The notes: a model not told the origin generated them from the letters alone. DNA of 64,000 bases from FACHB-T130 sp042747725 (GCF_042747725.1 NZ_JBHZGO010000101.1:124001-188000), one strand, 5' to 3'. Positions 25,399-35,558 are shown, counted from the stretch's first letter. Translations and numbers: made by a program.

Positions 25399-26568
25399 AT
25401 GAAAGTTGCTTATGTAACAACTTTTGAACTAACCAATTATTCTAAGCCTCCCAAAAATCATGTAGGGATATGGGGAGCAGCTCATTACATTTCAAGAAAT
25501 TTAGAATCTCAATCTATCATATTAAATCATATTAGTCCCTTGAAGAAAAAGTTTACACTCATAACCAAAATTAAGTGGAGCTTTTATCGATATTTATTTA
25601 AGAAAGATTATTATAGCTGGTCAGAACCATTAGTGGTAAGAGATTATGCGAATCAAGTTTCAAAAAAAATATCTGGTTTAAACCCAGATATTGTGTTGTG
25701 TACAGAAAATGCACTGCCAATTGCCTATCTTAAATGTGAGCAACCTATTGTGCTGTGGATAGATACAACTTTGGCAGGATTGATTGATTTTTATCCTTAT
25801 TTGAGTAATTTATGTGATAAAACCAGAAAAAATATATATGATTTAGAAAAATCTGCATTAGATAGATGCAAGCTAGTAATATTTTCATCAAACTGGGCTG
25901 CTCAAATAGCTATTAAACTTTATGGTATTAATCCGTCTAAAGTACAAGTAGTTCCTTGGGGAGCTAATATAGAGTGTAATCGAACAAAGGATGATATTCA
26001 CAAAATAGTGGAATGTAGAATTCCCCGCCCATGTAAATTACTATTTGTGGGTGTTGACTGGCTCCGGAAAGGGGGTAACATTGCCCTAGAGGTAACAAAT
26101 CAATTAAACCAAATGGGTTTGAATACAATATTAACAGTAGTTGGATGTAAACCGACCCTTAATGAGCCTCTGCCCAATTTTGTTGAAGTTCAAGGATTTA
26201 TTGATAAATCCACCCAAGAAGGATTAAATAAATTGAATAGACTTATGACTGAATCTCATTTTCTAATTTTACCTACTGTGGCAGATTGTTCCCCCCACGT
26301 TTTAATTGAAGCAAATTCTTTTGGAGTACCCTGTTTGGCAAGTGATATAGGCGGTATTACAACTATTATCACAGAAAATGTGAATGGTAAAACTTTTTCA
26401 ATAGATGCTAGTATCTCAAATTACTGCAACTATATAGTGTCTATTATGGAAAATCATGGAAATTATAAAACACTAGCTATGTCAGCCTTTGATGAGTATC
26501 AATCTCGGTTAAATTGGGCTATTGCTAGCCAAATCGTTAAGCAATCATTTATAAACTTAATTTACTAG
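25399..26568 (+). CDS. GT4-like glycosyltransferase, second of a tandem pair
   Basis: A 389-residue paralogue of the preceding gene, sharing GANIECNRT, CKLLFVGVDWLRKGGNIALEVTNQLNQ-type sequence and the terminal DEYQSRLNWA (NEYQSRLNWS in the partner). The donor motif region reads SHFLILPTVADCSPHVLIEANSFGVPCLASDIGGITTII. The two genes are 52 bp apart and arose by tandem duplication followed by divergence, so they probably transfer different or alternating sugars. Low G+C and irregular codon use suggest that this pair was acquired with a polysaccharide island. Confidence 0.8.
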   Translation: MKVAYVTTFELTNYSKPPKNHVGIWGAAHYISRNLESQSIILNHISPLKKKFTLITKIKWSFYRYLFKKDYYSWSEPLVVRDYANQVSKKISGLNPDIVLCTENALPIAYLKCEQPIVLWIDTTLAGLIDFYPYLSNLCDKTRKNIYDLEKSALDRCKLVIFSSNWAAQIAIKLYGINPSKVQVVPWGANIECNRTKDDIHKIVECRIPRPCKLLFVGVDWLRKGGNIALEVTNQLNQMGLNTILTVVGCKPTLNEPLPNFVEVQGFIDKSTQEGLNKLNRLMTESHFLILPTVADCSPHVLIEANSFGVPCLASDIGGITTIITENVNGKTFSIDASISNYCNYIVSIMENHGNYKTLAMSAFDEYQSRLNWAIASQIVKQSFINLIY

Positions 26569-27031
26569 AGAGGATAAAGTGAAACTTAAATTATATTGAG
26601 AGTTAGGCTGCGTTGATGTTCGTCATCAACAGGTCTATGTCTATAATGAACAGCAGTGAATATTTAAAAAGAACAGTTCATCTATCATAGCAAAAAAGCT
26701 TTGACGGATGAACAATACTGGCAGATGAAGCTAAAAGTTCACTTGAAAAAATAGGTCTGACATTTGAGAAAAAAATATCGCTCTCTTGAAACTCTATAAC
26801 TACTTTTTCGTACTGGAAAAGAACACGAACAATTAGCATTCTGAGTGGGGATTGAGCGATCGCGCCCAGTTACAATTTCCCTTACTAAACTAGAAAGTAG
26901 GGAAATCCGCATCTCCGGCGGGTGGGAATCCCGTAGGTTTAGACATCCCTTACCCCTACTCAGAACCAACAGCGATCGCTCACAATCAATATTTAAGATA
27001 CTCGAAGCAAGCGAACTAGAGACTCATAACT
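26569..27031. other. 463-bp non-coding region before htpG
   Basis: AT-rich in its first half, with fragments that look like a decayed coding sequence: one frame reads GCVDVRHQQVYVYNEQQ then stop, another KALTDEQYWQMKLKVHL (26700-26750). Neither can be assigned. Two HIP1-type sites and GGGAAATCC...GGGAATCCC lie at 26856-26980. I see no convincing promoter for htpG. Confidence 0.4.
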
Positions 27032-29041
27032 ATGCTGGAACAAGGCACAATCACGATTCATACCGAGAATATTTTCCCGATTATCAAGAAATCTCTCTAC
27101 ACAGACCACGAAATCTTCTTGCGGGAACTGGTTTCAAACGCCGTGGATGCCATCCAGAAACTCAAGATGGTTTCCTTCGCAGGCGAATTTACCGGCGAAC
27201 TGGGCGAACCAGAAATTAAAATCGCACTTGACAAAGACAAAAAAACCCTCTCCATCTCGGATAACGGTATCGGCATGACCGCAGAGGAGGTTAAGAAATA
27301 CATCAACCAAGTTGCCTTCTCTAGCGCCGAAGAATTTATCCAGAAGTATCAAACCAGCGCCGAGCAACAGATTATCGGTCACTTCGGTCTTGGCTTCTAC
27401 TCCTCCTTCATGGTGGCGCAAAAAGTCGAGATTGATACCCTCTCTTACCAGGCAGGGGCACAAGCAGTTCACTGGTCTTGCGATGGTTCACCCGTATTTC
27501 AGTTAGAAAACTCACCGAAAACTGAACACGGCACCACCATCACCCTCACGCTTCAGGATGAGGAGATGGAATATCTGGAACCGATGCGGATTCGGCAGTT
27601 AGTGAAAACTTACTGCGACTTCATGCCAGTCGCTATCCAACTGGATGGGGAAGTCATCAACCGGCAAAAGGCACCTTGGAAGGAATCGCCCCAAAACCTG
27701 ACCAAAGAAGATTATCTAGAATTTTACCGTTACCTCTACCCCTTCCAAGAAGAGCCGCTGCTGTGGGTGCATCTCAACACCGACTATCCCTTCATCCTGA
27801 ATGGGATTCTCTACTTCCCGAAGCTCAAGCCGGATGTGGATACCACCAAAGGGCAGATTAAGCTGTTCTGCAATCAGGTTTTTGTCAGCGACCACTGCGA
27901 AGAAGTGATTCCCAAGTTCCTGCTGCCGCTGCGAGGCGTCATTGATAGCACGGATATCCCCTTAAATGTCTCACGCAGTTCCTTGACCAATGACCGGACG
28001 GTGCGGAGAATTGCCGATTACATTGCCAAGAAAGTGGGCGATCGCTTGAAAGAACTTTACCGCGAAAATCGCGACGAGTACATCCGCTGCTGGCAAGACG
28101 TGGGCACTTTCGTTAAATTCGGCTCCCTCAACGACGACAAATTCAAAAAGCAAGTCGAAGACATACTGATTTATCGCACCACTGCCAACCTTACACAAGC
28201 AACTCCAGAAACTCCCCAAACCGATATCCCAGCCGTTGAAGTGCAATCTCAAGAGGGCGATGTCTGGCAAGAAGTCACCCCAACTCAAACCCCGGCTTCA
28301 CCACTCAGTCCTCAGTCCACAGTCCTCAGCCCTAACTACACCACCCTCAAAGAATACCTGGAGCGCAACAAAGATCGCCATGAAAATCGAGTCTTTTACT
28401 GCACCGATGAAGTCTCCCAGGCGACCTACGTAGAACTACACAAAAAACAGGGGCTGGAAGTCCTGTTCATGGACTCCTTCATAGACTCCCACTTCATCAG
28501 CTTCTTAGAGCATGAACATCCGAATGTCAAGTTCTCCCGCGTAGACTCCGACCTCGACAAAACCTTGCTTGACCAGGATAAAGCAGGAGAAATTGTTGAC
28601 CCCAAGACCAACAAAACTCGCTCAGAACAGATCAAAGAGTTATTCCAGAACGCCCTCAACAAGCCCAAACTGAACATTCGTACCGAATCGCTAAAGTCAG
28701 ATGACCCGCAAGGAACCCCACCAGCAATGGTACTCTTGCCAGAAGTTCTGCGGCGTCTGCGGGAGATGAACGCGCTGATGCAGCAGCAAAATGTTGAATT
28801 TCCGGAAGAACATACCTTAGTTGTGAATACCGCGCATCCACTGATCCAAAATCTGGTTCAGTTGAGCCAAGGCAGTATTATTCAAGGTGAGGGGCGATCG
28901 CCTACAGGCGATTTGGCTAATCTGATGTGCCAGCATATCTATGATTTGGCGCTAATGGCTCAGAAAGGATTTGACGCTGAAGGGATGAAATCCTTTGTAG
29001 AACGGTCGAATCAGGTGCTAACTCGTCTTACGGAACGCTAG
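27032..29041 (+). CDS. htpG: molecular chaperone HtpG (Hsp90)
   Basis: A 669-residue dimeric ATP-dependent chaperone. The N-terminal GHKL ATPase domain shows IFLRELVSNAVDAIQKLK (catalytic Glu, Mg-binding Asn), ISDNGIGMTAEEV, GHFGLGFYSSFMVAQKV and a GTTITL strand. The middle domain has the client/ATPase arginine-loop region IPLNVSRSSL, and the C-terminal dimerisation region is present. In cyanobacteria HtpG protects against heat, light and oxidative stress and associates with phycobilisome assembly. It contains a low-complexity insertion near residues 395-430 (SQEGDVWQEVTPTQTPASP), typical of cyanobacterial members. A strong hairpin follows the stop. Confidence 0.97.
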   Translation: MLEQGTITIHTENIFPIIKKSLYTDHEIFLRELVSNAVDAIQKLKMVSFAGEFTGELGEPEIKIALDKDKKTLSISDNGIGMTAEEVKKYINQVAFSSAEEFIQKYQTSAEQQIIGHFGLGFYSSFMVAQKVEIDTLSYQAGAQAVHWSCDGSPVFQLENSPKTEHGTTITLTLQDEEMEYLEPMRIRQLVKTYCDFMPVAIQLDGEVINRQKAPWKESPQNLTKEDYLEFYRYLYPFQEEPLLWVHLNTDYPFILNGILYFPKLKPDVDTTKGQIKLFCNQVFVSDHCEEVIPKFLLPLRGVIDSTDIPLNVSRSSLTNDRTVRRIADYIAKKVGDRLKELYRENRDEYIRCWQDVGTFVKFGSLNDDKFKKQVEDILIYRTTANLTQATPETPQTDIPAVEVQSQEGDVWQEVTPTQTPASPLSPQSTVLSPNYTTLKEYLERNKDRHENRVFYCTDEVSQATYVELHKKQGLEVLFMDSFIDSHFISFLEHEHPNVKFSRVDSDLDKTLLDQDKAGEIVDPKTNKTRSEQIKELFQNALNKPKLNIRTESLKSDDPQGTPPAMVLLPEVLRRLREMNALMQQQNVEFPEEHTLVVNTAHPLIQNLVQLSQGSIIQGEGRSPTGDLANLMCQHIYDLALMAQKGFDAEGMKSFVERSNQVLTRLTER

Positions 29042-29048
29042 GCGAGTA

Positions 29049-29070
29049 TGGGTGGGCAATTACCCACCCA
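29049..29070 (+). terminator. hairpin after htpG
   Basis: TGGGTGGG (29049-29056) pairs perfectly with CCCACCCA (29063-29070), loop CAATTA, 8 bp after the htpG stop codon. There is no T-run, so it would be an atypical terminator. Confidence 0.5.
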
Positions 29071-29108
29071 AGCAATAGCTTAGGTACAATAGACTTCTTG
29101 CAATACCA

Positions 29109-29217
29109 GGGCGACTGAAGTCGCGGCTACACAAACTAAGCCTGCCAGCAGCAGGCTACTACTAATCAGTCCGCGCAGGCGGACTTTGTTTGTGTAGCGC
29201 CAGACTTTAGTCTGAGC
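29109..29217. repeat. imperfect inverted-repeat element (GCGACTGAAGTCGCGGCTAC family)
   Basis: The left arm GGCGACTGAAGTCGCGGCT then ACACAAAC and the right arm GTTTGTGTAG...GACTTTAGTCTG are roughly complementary across about 27 bp, enclosing smaller hairpins (GCCTGC...GCAGGC, AGTCCGC...GCGGACT). I recognise this as a very common short cyanobacterial repeat. It lies between htpG and rpmB. A half copy is at 3139-3170. Confidence 0.7.
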
Positions 29218-29250
29218 GTATTAACGAAACCAAAATCTGGAGACTAGACT

Positions 29251-29487
29251 ATGTCGCGCAAATGTCAGCTAACCGGCAAAAAGGCTAATAATGCCTATGC
29301 AATTTCTCACTCTCACCGGCGTACCAAAAAGCTACAGGAAGCAAATCTGCAATGGAAGCGGATTTGGTGGCCTCAAGGGAATCGCTGGGTGAAGCTACGG
29401 CTTTCCACAAAGGCAATCAAGACCCTAGATTTAAAAGGTCTACAAGTGATGGCTAAAGAAGCGGGAATTAACCTGAATCGTTATTAG
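29251..29487 (+). CDS. rpmB: 50S ribosomal protein L28
   Basis: A 78-residue ribosomal protein starting MSRKCQLTGKKANNAYAISHSHRRTKKL, the L28 signature, with NLQWKRIWWP and a C-terminal KAIKTLDLKGLQVMAKEAG typical of cyanobacterial and chloroplast L28. It has the bacterial length. It stands alone between htpG and the hps cluster. A GTAGAGAC hairpin lies 40 bp downstream and could end its transcript. Confidence 0.97.
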   Translation: MSRKCQLTGKKANNAYAISHSHRRTKKLQEANLQWKRIWWPQGNRWVKLRLSTKAIKTLDLKGLQVMAKEAGINLNRY

Positions 29488-30068
29488 TACAGCTTCTAGA
29501 GAATCCCTGAGTGCTTATGGCTTCTAGTAGAGACGTTGCCTGCAATGTCTCTACAGTTTGTTATTTATGTGCTGCCTGATACCCCACTTCTGGTACGGGT
29601 TGGGCAGTTTCTTTATTTTTTTTACTAGAGGTGATAGGTTTTTCGCAACATCTGGGTATCCTAACTACAGTGAATCTACCCCAAATATTCGTTAAGTTGT
29701 GTTAAAGCTAAACGCTATTGCAAAGACAGTTTATAGAGATTCTTAAATCTATCCCTTGAGGGAAGCGCACACCTAGCCTTTGTTTCACAATACGGGACGG
29801 ACGCCTCTGCTCCGGAAAGGTACTGAAAGATTTAACAAGCGGTTGAACATCTGAGTGCGTAGTTTCCCGGTTGCCTATCAGAACTTGGGTTGTTAAGACA
29901 GAGGAGAAGTGCCAAACTATAAATTTTTGATGAAGCTTCCCCTCACCTCATAAAAAGCAAAATTTCAGGCAATCAGCCTTTTCTCAATCCTTTCGACGCC
30001 AGTTCTTAATTTTTTAAGTTTTACACTCTTTATTCCACCTATCTCTCACCTTTGCCAGGAAAGCAGCC
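29488..30068. other. 581-bp intergenic region, hpsA leader
   Basis: Contains a GTAGAGACGTTGC hairpin (29527-29554; 13-bp stem with one mismatch, 2-nt loop) and then long AT-rich, unstructured sequence up to hpsA. Because hpsA begins at 30069, this is a candidate long 5' leader and promoter region. I could not place a promoter with confidence. Confidence 0.5.
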
Positions 30069-33000
30069 ATGTCATCCCGCAACAAGCTAGTTAAAGCTAT
30101 CCAGAATCTTTTCCGACAAATGATGCAGCTAGCAAGAGTGATTACCAAAACGCTCATGAATTGGCTCTTGCGGAGCTTGCTGATCATCGGTCGTCGATCA
30201 AAGCTTACTACGGCAGGATTTCTGCTGCCAACCGTCACAATGGTGATCTTGGTGGTCATATTGCTCACCACTGCCATGATGTTCCGAGCCTTCGATCGGT
30301 CTAAAAACGCCAGCAATATTCGGGTAGATACAGCTGTTCTGGCGGCTGGGACTCCGGCAATTGACCGCGCTAAAGCTAAGATAGCAGCTTTATTTACTGA
30401 CCCCACCCTGCCGCGCTCAACGCCTGGAGATAGCCCACTATACGAGGCTTTGACCAGCAATATTAAAGCATATACGCTGGGTGATGAGGTTCCGTTGAAG
30501 CTGGGTTTTGATATAGATAAAAATGGCGGTGCGTTAAATGAAATAGGTCAGCTGGAAAAGCAAGAAACCTTAAAAACTGCATGGAGATATCCAGTAGATA
30601 CAGATAACGATGGTAAGTTTGATAGTTTCACACTATACGGCATCTTCTTTCGGAGTCCTACTCGCACCTCTGGGAACTTTGATCGACCCCGAAAGCCTCT
30701 AGAAGCCAGAACCCCGCCATTGGATGATAGCTCAAGCAGCGCTCAATGTCCGGCAGCCCAAGGCACTAGCGCTAGTTTAGTAGGGGACACGAACTGGCAA
30801 AAACTAGGCTCGAAGCTGAAGAAAAGCTTCTATGTTTTCACTGCTACTGTACCGATTACAGATAAAGCGAAGGTGGTTCTCGGTCCGGATACGGATACGA
30901 ATAAATATCAAGAAGCAAAAACCAAAGGTTTTTCAGCTCTGGAGTTTCAACAAGATCAAACTCGCATTCCCCTCACTAACAATGCGGTTGTGTATGAAGA
31001 CGACCTAGAGATTGCACCAGGCGCTGGTTTAAAGCTGAATGGACGTATCGTTGCGAATGCTAACTTGCTAACTGGTAAGGTTTTTGAGGATATCAAGCTG
31101 TATCAGGTTAGTAGTCCAGATTCTTGTTTTTTTGAGGAAGAAAATAGCCGAATTGTTGTGGGTGGTAATGTAGGCAATGGTCGTATTACTGGTGAGGGAG
31201 AAGGGAATGCGGTTCAGGTAGATTTATTTAACCCAGATGCTAAGGTTGGTGCCACTCCGGTTAAAGTTGATATTAATAGTACTAATAAGTCTGTTACGGA
31301 AGCAGCAACTGACATAGCCTATAACAGTCAAGCGTATGCTGAGCGGTTGAACTTATTAGTAGTTGCACAAGTTCCTAAAGCTGATACAACAGATCCATCG
31401 GAAGTTAAGAATAATATTAGCAAGCGCCAAACAGCGGCTGGCAACACTTTAGACCCAGTCAACTTACGGCGAGAAGAACTGGAAATCTACTTTGGGAAAC
31501 GCCTGCGCCGCGTTCCATTTAAGGAAGTTGCTTTTGGTGCCAGTGGGGTAGGTACTGAAACGGCAGGCACTGTGCTGCTAGGTAGCGGCGATTCTTTAAG
31601 ACCCCTGGATAAGTGGGTATATCCGTTTGATTTCACAAATAATAATACTTCTAATACGGGTTTGACATTGCAGCTTAATAAGCTAGCGGCGACAGAACCG
31701 CAAAAACAGCAGGAGGTTTATAAGGGTCGGGAAGATAAGATTGGCGATCGCATTTTGGTCGGTAACAACCTGCCTTTCCTCTGGTATGACACCGCAACAA
31801 CAAAGTTCATCGGGAAAGACTCGCCTCAAAAAGTTCTACCTACGAACAACTGGGATGACGTGGGTAACAACCCCGCTACTCAGGCTCGTACCCGCACCAC
31901 CCGCGTCGATAAGCTTACGAATCTAAATGCGGCTGTCACGGAACGGGACGGTTTAATGGAACAAAAAGCCGCTGAGGCAAAGCCGAATCCGCTGGATAAT
32001 CAGGGTGGGTTGCGTATAGTCACGGGTGCAGGAATTTATGTCGATGATGATGGGGTTGTTTTAAAGGGAGTACCCATTAAACCACGCGTCCCAAACTCCT
32101 TTTTGCCGACTCCTGCTCTTAATACAGGTGTGACTCCGCCGCTTAACCTTAATAAATCTCCTGCTTTTCCAAACATCTATGTCTGGCCTGATTCCATGCC
32201 CATGACAGTTGGAGCTGTAGGGGCAGTAGGGGTAAAGGGCGACCTGCTCATGAGAGCCACGGCTGTTTATCACTACACGCAGGGAGCGGGAGCTGCTCAG
32301 CTACCAATTGCCTGTGTGAGTAGCTACTACAATCCTACAAATGCGATTACTGCCCAAAACGAAAAGGCTCTGTTAGCAAACTGGATAAATCCTTCAGCTG
32401 ACAAAACCGCAGGCACACTCGCAAGTCCGGGTGGATTGGAGAATGGCAAGTCCAACAACGGCATCGTTTATGCTTTTCCTGGCAGAAATATCGCCGCCAA
32501 TTTGCCTCAGTTAAACCGGCAGGCACAACTGGTATTTCCTGATGGGCGGATTGCTAATGAACCATTAAGAAATGCTTTGGAAACAAATAGTCTGGGTAAG
32601 GCACTGTCGCTAGCTGAAAATTCAGCAATTGATACAGCGATTTGTGCTATAGAGCTTTTAAAGAGTCCTAGCCCCGCGCCGATGGGCGCTCCGCCAGTCC
32701 CTCATGGAGCTATCTACGAAACAACATTCCTTGACGCCAGAGAGATAAAATCCATTGGGACTGCCGTAGACCCATTCAGTACAAACTACGATCGCAGCCT
32801 TGAATTGCGTCAGCCTCTAGAAGTTCGGGCTACGGTATTAGATGTAAATTTACTGCGGACAAAAACAATTGCAGGTGGCCCTGGTGGTCAAGAGTATCTG
32901 ATACCCAATAGCGGCATTATTTATGCTACTCGTGATGACGCATTACTAGATAAAAGCGACAACAGCAAGCTAGTAAGCCCAACTGACTATAAGCTCGACC

Positions 33001-34871
33001 CAACCCGCCGTCCCAATGCGATTGTATTAACAAATGGCAGCAATTTAAGCCGCCAGACGGGTTACAGACCCGAAGAAAAAGGGTTTATCTTGGCTAGTAA
33101 TTTGCCCGCTTACGTAAAGGGGGACTTTAATTTACATAGCAGCGGCGAAGAGTTTAAAGGTGGCAGCTTGTTGGCAGATACTTGGAGCAATTTCTACGCT
33201 CGTACCGCTGCGACTATAAACGACAACTTCGCCTGTCGCACGGGCGATCCTAGGCTTCCTAACGACAAATGCACAACAGGTGATACGTGGCGTTCGGCAA
33301 CAGTTTTAGCAGATGCTGTCACCCTGCTTTCTAATAATTACAGGTTTGGTTTCCGGAATGAGGGAGACTTTGACCTGAGAAATAATGTAGGCAACGCGCC
33401 TGTTGGCTACGACTTTAATGGCAACGGCAGTATCTCCCCAGCAGACCCAGTAAATGAGACTGTCGTTGGCTTTGACCTCAATGGGAACAAGAACAGTACT
33501 GACATTAGCGTTCTTGAGACACAAATAACAGCCACAGCAGTTCAGAAACTAAATGGCTTCTTTGACAATAACTTTCTCAGCAGTGCTGATTGGTTTCAGC
33601 CAGCAGATGGCTTTCCTAAAGACTTTGATATAGCTGCTACTGCTACTGGAATTCAGGGCAGTTCCTATGTCAACAACTTTGTCACCCCAATTCAGCGACG
33701 GGTGGTAGGTTTCCCAGAGTATTTGATGGAAATGTGTACGAAAGTGCCTGTTTCGAGCTGTACACCTGCTGACTGGAGTGTTGATGGTGCAGGAATGAAA
33801 GCATCAATTCAAATAAATGCGTCGTACGACGTCATAGGAATGCATAAGGCAGGCACAACAGCGGATCTTGCCTACGACTCAGACTTGGCTGATTCAAATC
33901 CAGAATTCCGACGATATGCTCGTCGCGTGGCTTTTCAAAGGACTGGCGGTAACCTAAACCTTGATGCCAATAAGCATCCGATTCCTCTGGGAATTGATGG
34001 TGTAGGTAAAATTCAGGCATTTCCCGGTGCTGGTGTCCTACCTCGGATCAAACCTAATGCCCCGACTCTGTGGTATCAAACGACTCCTAAAGCTTCGTAC
34101 AGTGGTATCCCGCTACCGGCAACAACTAATTACGCTGCAACTAATCCACTGTTTTACAAAACAGCTAATGGACTAAAATTAATCGGAAACGATCCGAAAG
34201 AACAGCCACTGTTAGTACCCGTTCTGCAAATACACACACCGACTGGTACCCCCGGTAGCTCTAGCTTCAATCCACTGGGTATATCTACAGATACGGGCAA
34301 AAACTGGATGCAGACAGCTACTGAGACAAAATCTAATTTAGTAGCGATCGCTGGCGATACACCTGCACGTCCCACAGAATCAAACGGCGGTTTGGAAAAC
34401 TTTGTGCGTTTCTTAGAAAACTGGGAAAACGTTAACAGCCGGATTAGTGGTTCATTGATCCAGTACAAACGCAGTGCCTACGCTACAGGTCCTTGGCAAA
34501 CAATTCAACTAACTGGTTCTACCCCCAAGGGAGAAACAACTTTGTTCGGCACAGACTACCGACAGGTTTATAGAACTAGAAATACCCCACTCTCCGGGAG
34601 CAGCACTGAGGGGATGTCGCCCTTCTACTACCCACCTAACCGCCAATGGGGTTATGATGTGGGGCTGCTGTCTCAGTTGCCTGACTTGATTACGCAACAA
34701 TTCACGCAACCGCCTACCACTCCCCCTAGCGAATACTTTAGGGAAGTAAATCGGGACGATCCGTGGATTGAAACATTATTGTGTGCGGCAACAGCCGATG
34801 CTCAGGGTAAAGCTGCGGGAGCAGCCATTAATGCAAACCAGCGTCCCAGTAACTGCCCCACCATTCCATAA
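30069..34871 (+). CDS. hpsA: hormogonium polysaccharide biosynthesis protein HpsA
   Basis: A 1600-residue protein with one N-terminal membrane helix at about residues 49-72 (FLLPTVTMVILVVILLTTAMMF) and a very long extracytoplasmic region. The following segment (FDRSKNASNIRVDTAVLAAGTPAIDRAKAKI) is typical of HpsA-like proteins, first gene of the hps locus needed for hormogonium polysaccharide and gliding in Nostoc punctiforme. Aspartate/asparagine-rich loops resembling calcium sites occur at about residue 178 (DTDNDGKFDS) and about 1115 (DFNGNGSISPADP, DLNGNKNSTD). It is followed after 45 bp by hpsB, and pseudopilin genes complete the cluster. Its length and the membrane anchor suggest a cell-surface or secretion-linked structure; its molecular role is unknown. 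Confidence 0.85.
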   Translation: MSSRNKLVKAIQNLFRQMMQLARVITKTLMNWLLRSLLIIGRRSKLTTAGFLLPTVTMVILVVILLTTAMMFRAFDRSKNASNIRVDTAVLAAGTPAIDRAKAKIAALFTDPTLPRSTPGDSPLYEALTSNIKAYTLGDEVPLKLGFDIDKNGGALNEIGQLEKQETLKTAWRYPVDTDNDGKFDSFTLYGIFFRSPTRTSGNFDRPRKPLEARTPPLDDSSSSAQCPAAQGTSASLVGDTNWQKLGSKLKKSFYVFTATVPITDKAKVVLGPDTDTNKYQEAKTKGFSALEFQQDQTRIPLTNNAVVYEDDLEIAPGAGLKLNGRIVANANLLTGKVFEDIKLYQVSSPDSCFFEEENSRIVVGGNVGNGRITGEGEGNAVQVDLFNPDAKVGATPVKVDINSTNKSVTEAATDIAYNSQAYAERLNLLVVAQVPKADTTDPSEVKNNISKRQTAAGNTLDPVNLRREELEIYFGKRLRRVPFKEVAFGASGVGTETAGTVLLGSGDSLRPLDKWVYPFDFTNNNTSNTGLTLQLNKLAATEPQKQQEVYKGREDKIGDRILVGNNLPFLWYDTATTKFIGKDSPQKVLPTNNWDDVGNNPATQARTRTTRVDKLTNLNAAVTERDGLMEQKAAEAKPNPLDNQGGLRIVTGAGIYVDDDGVVLKGVPIKPRVPNSFLPTPALNTGVTPPLNLNKSPAFPNIYVWPDSMPMTVGAVGAVGVKGDLLMRATAVYHYTQGAGAAQLPIACVSSYYNPTNAITAQNEKALLANWINPSADKTAGTLASPGGLENGKSNNGIVYAFPGRNIAANLPQLNRQAQLVFPDGRIANEPLRNALETNSLGKALSLAENSAIDTAICAIELLKSPSPAPMGAPPVPHGAIYETTFLDAREIKSIGTAVDPFSTNYDRSLELRQPLEVRATVLDVNLLRTKTIAGGPGGQEYLIPNSGIIYATRDDALLDKSDNSKLVSPTDYKLDPTRRPNAIVLTNGSNLSRQTGYRPEEKGFILASNLPAYVKGDFNLHSSGEEFKGGSLLADTWSNFYARTAATINDNFACRTGDPRLPNDKCTTGDTWRSATVLADAVTLLSNNYRFGFRNEGDFDLRNNVGNAPVGYDFNGNGSISPADPVNETVVGFDLNGNKNSTDISVLETQITATAVQKLNGFFDNNFLSSADWFQPADGFPKDFDIAATATGIQGSSYVNNFVTPIQRRVVGFPEYLMEMCTKVPVSSCTPADWSVDGAGMKASIQINASYDVIGMHKAGTTADLAYDSDLADSNPEFRRYARRVAFQRTGGNLNLDANKHPIPLGIDGVGKIQAFPGAGVLPRIKPNAPTLWYQTTPKASYSGIPLPATTNYAATNPLFYKTANGLKLIGNDPKEQPLLVPVLQIHTPTGTPGSSSFNPLGISTDTGKNWMQTATETKSNLVAIAGDTPARPTESNGGLENFVRFLENWENVNSRISGSLIQYKRSAYATGPWQTIQLTGSTPKGETTLFGTDYRQVYRTRNTPLSGSSTEGMSPFYYPPNRQWGYDVGLLSQLPDLITQQFTQPPTTPPSEYFREVNRDDPWIETLLCAATADAQGKAAGAAINANQRPSNCPTIP

Positions 34872-34916
34872 CAACTGACAGAGCCTTGTCCAGAACCTAT
34901 GTGGATCTAGCTAACC

Positions 34917-35558
34917 ATGATTAAGCGCAAGCACAAGCAAGTTTCCTCACCGTCAAGCGAGACTGGTTTCACCCTGATTGAGTCGTTACTGGCTATTATC
35001 GTGGTTGCGATCTTGATGACAGCGATCGCGCCAGTCATCGTTCTCTCCACAGCAACCAGGCTACAGGCTAAACGGGTGGAATTGGCATCTAAAGCCGCCT
35101 CAACCTACATTGATGGTGTCCGTTCTGGAACTGTTAAGGCTCCAACTGTCAGCACAACTATGAAGTTAGAGGCTTTACCTCCTCCCACTTCCGGAACTTT
35201 GACCTGCACCAATATCGTAAATGTAGGTTATTGCACTTCACCAGATAACTTATACTGCGTTAATGGTGACAGTGTTGATAAACCTGGCTGTACCACAGAT
35301 AGCCTTCAAGACATGATAGTTCAGGGATTTGGGTACTCTAATACAAGTGATGCCAGCAAAGGCTACAGCCTTGGTGTGCGAGTTTACAGAGCAGATGCCT
35401 TTAAGAGCGGTACGACGTTGGAAAAAGGTCAAACCCAATCTAGTTTTGGTGGGGGAGTCACAGCTACAAAACCACTCGTAGAAACAACCACGGAAATTGC
35501 CCCAACAGGTAAATCCTCTTTGAATGATTTGTGCGCTCGCACCAACGGTTGTAAGTAG
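34917..35558 (+). CDS. hpsB: HpsB, type IV pilin-like pseudopilin
   Basis: A 213-residue prepilin-like protein. The cleavage and methylation motif is ETGFTLIES, followed by the hydrophobic helix LLAIIVVAILMTAIAPVIVLSTA and then a globular domain. In hps loci hpsB-D encode pseudopilins thought to form a secretion apparatus with type IV pili; the assignment is by context and the motif. The C-terminal region is Gly/Ser/Thr-rich with a few Cys (YCTSPDNLYCVNGDSVDKPGC). It lies 45 bp after hpsA and is probably co-transcribed with hpsC, whose start lies 79 bp downstream. Confidence 0.8.
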   Translation: MIKRKHKQVSSPSSETGFTLIESLLAIIVVAILMTAIAPVIVLSTATRLQAKRVELASKAASTYIDGVRSGTVKAPTVSTTMKLEALPPPTSGTLTCTNIVNVGYCTSPDNLYCVNGDSVDKPGCTTDSLQDMIVQGFGYSNTSDASKGYSLGVRVYRADAFKSGTTLEKGQTQSSFGGGVTATKPLVETTTEIAPTGKSSLNDLCARTNGCK

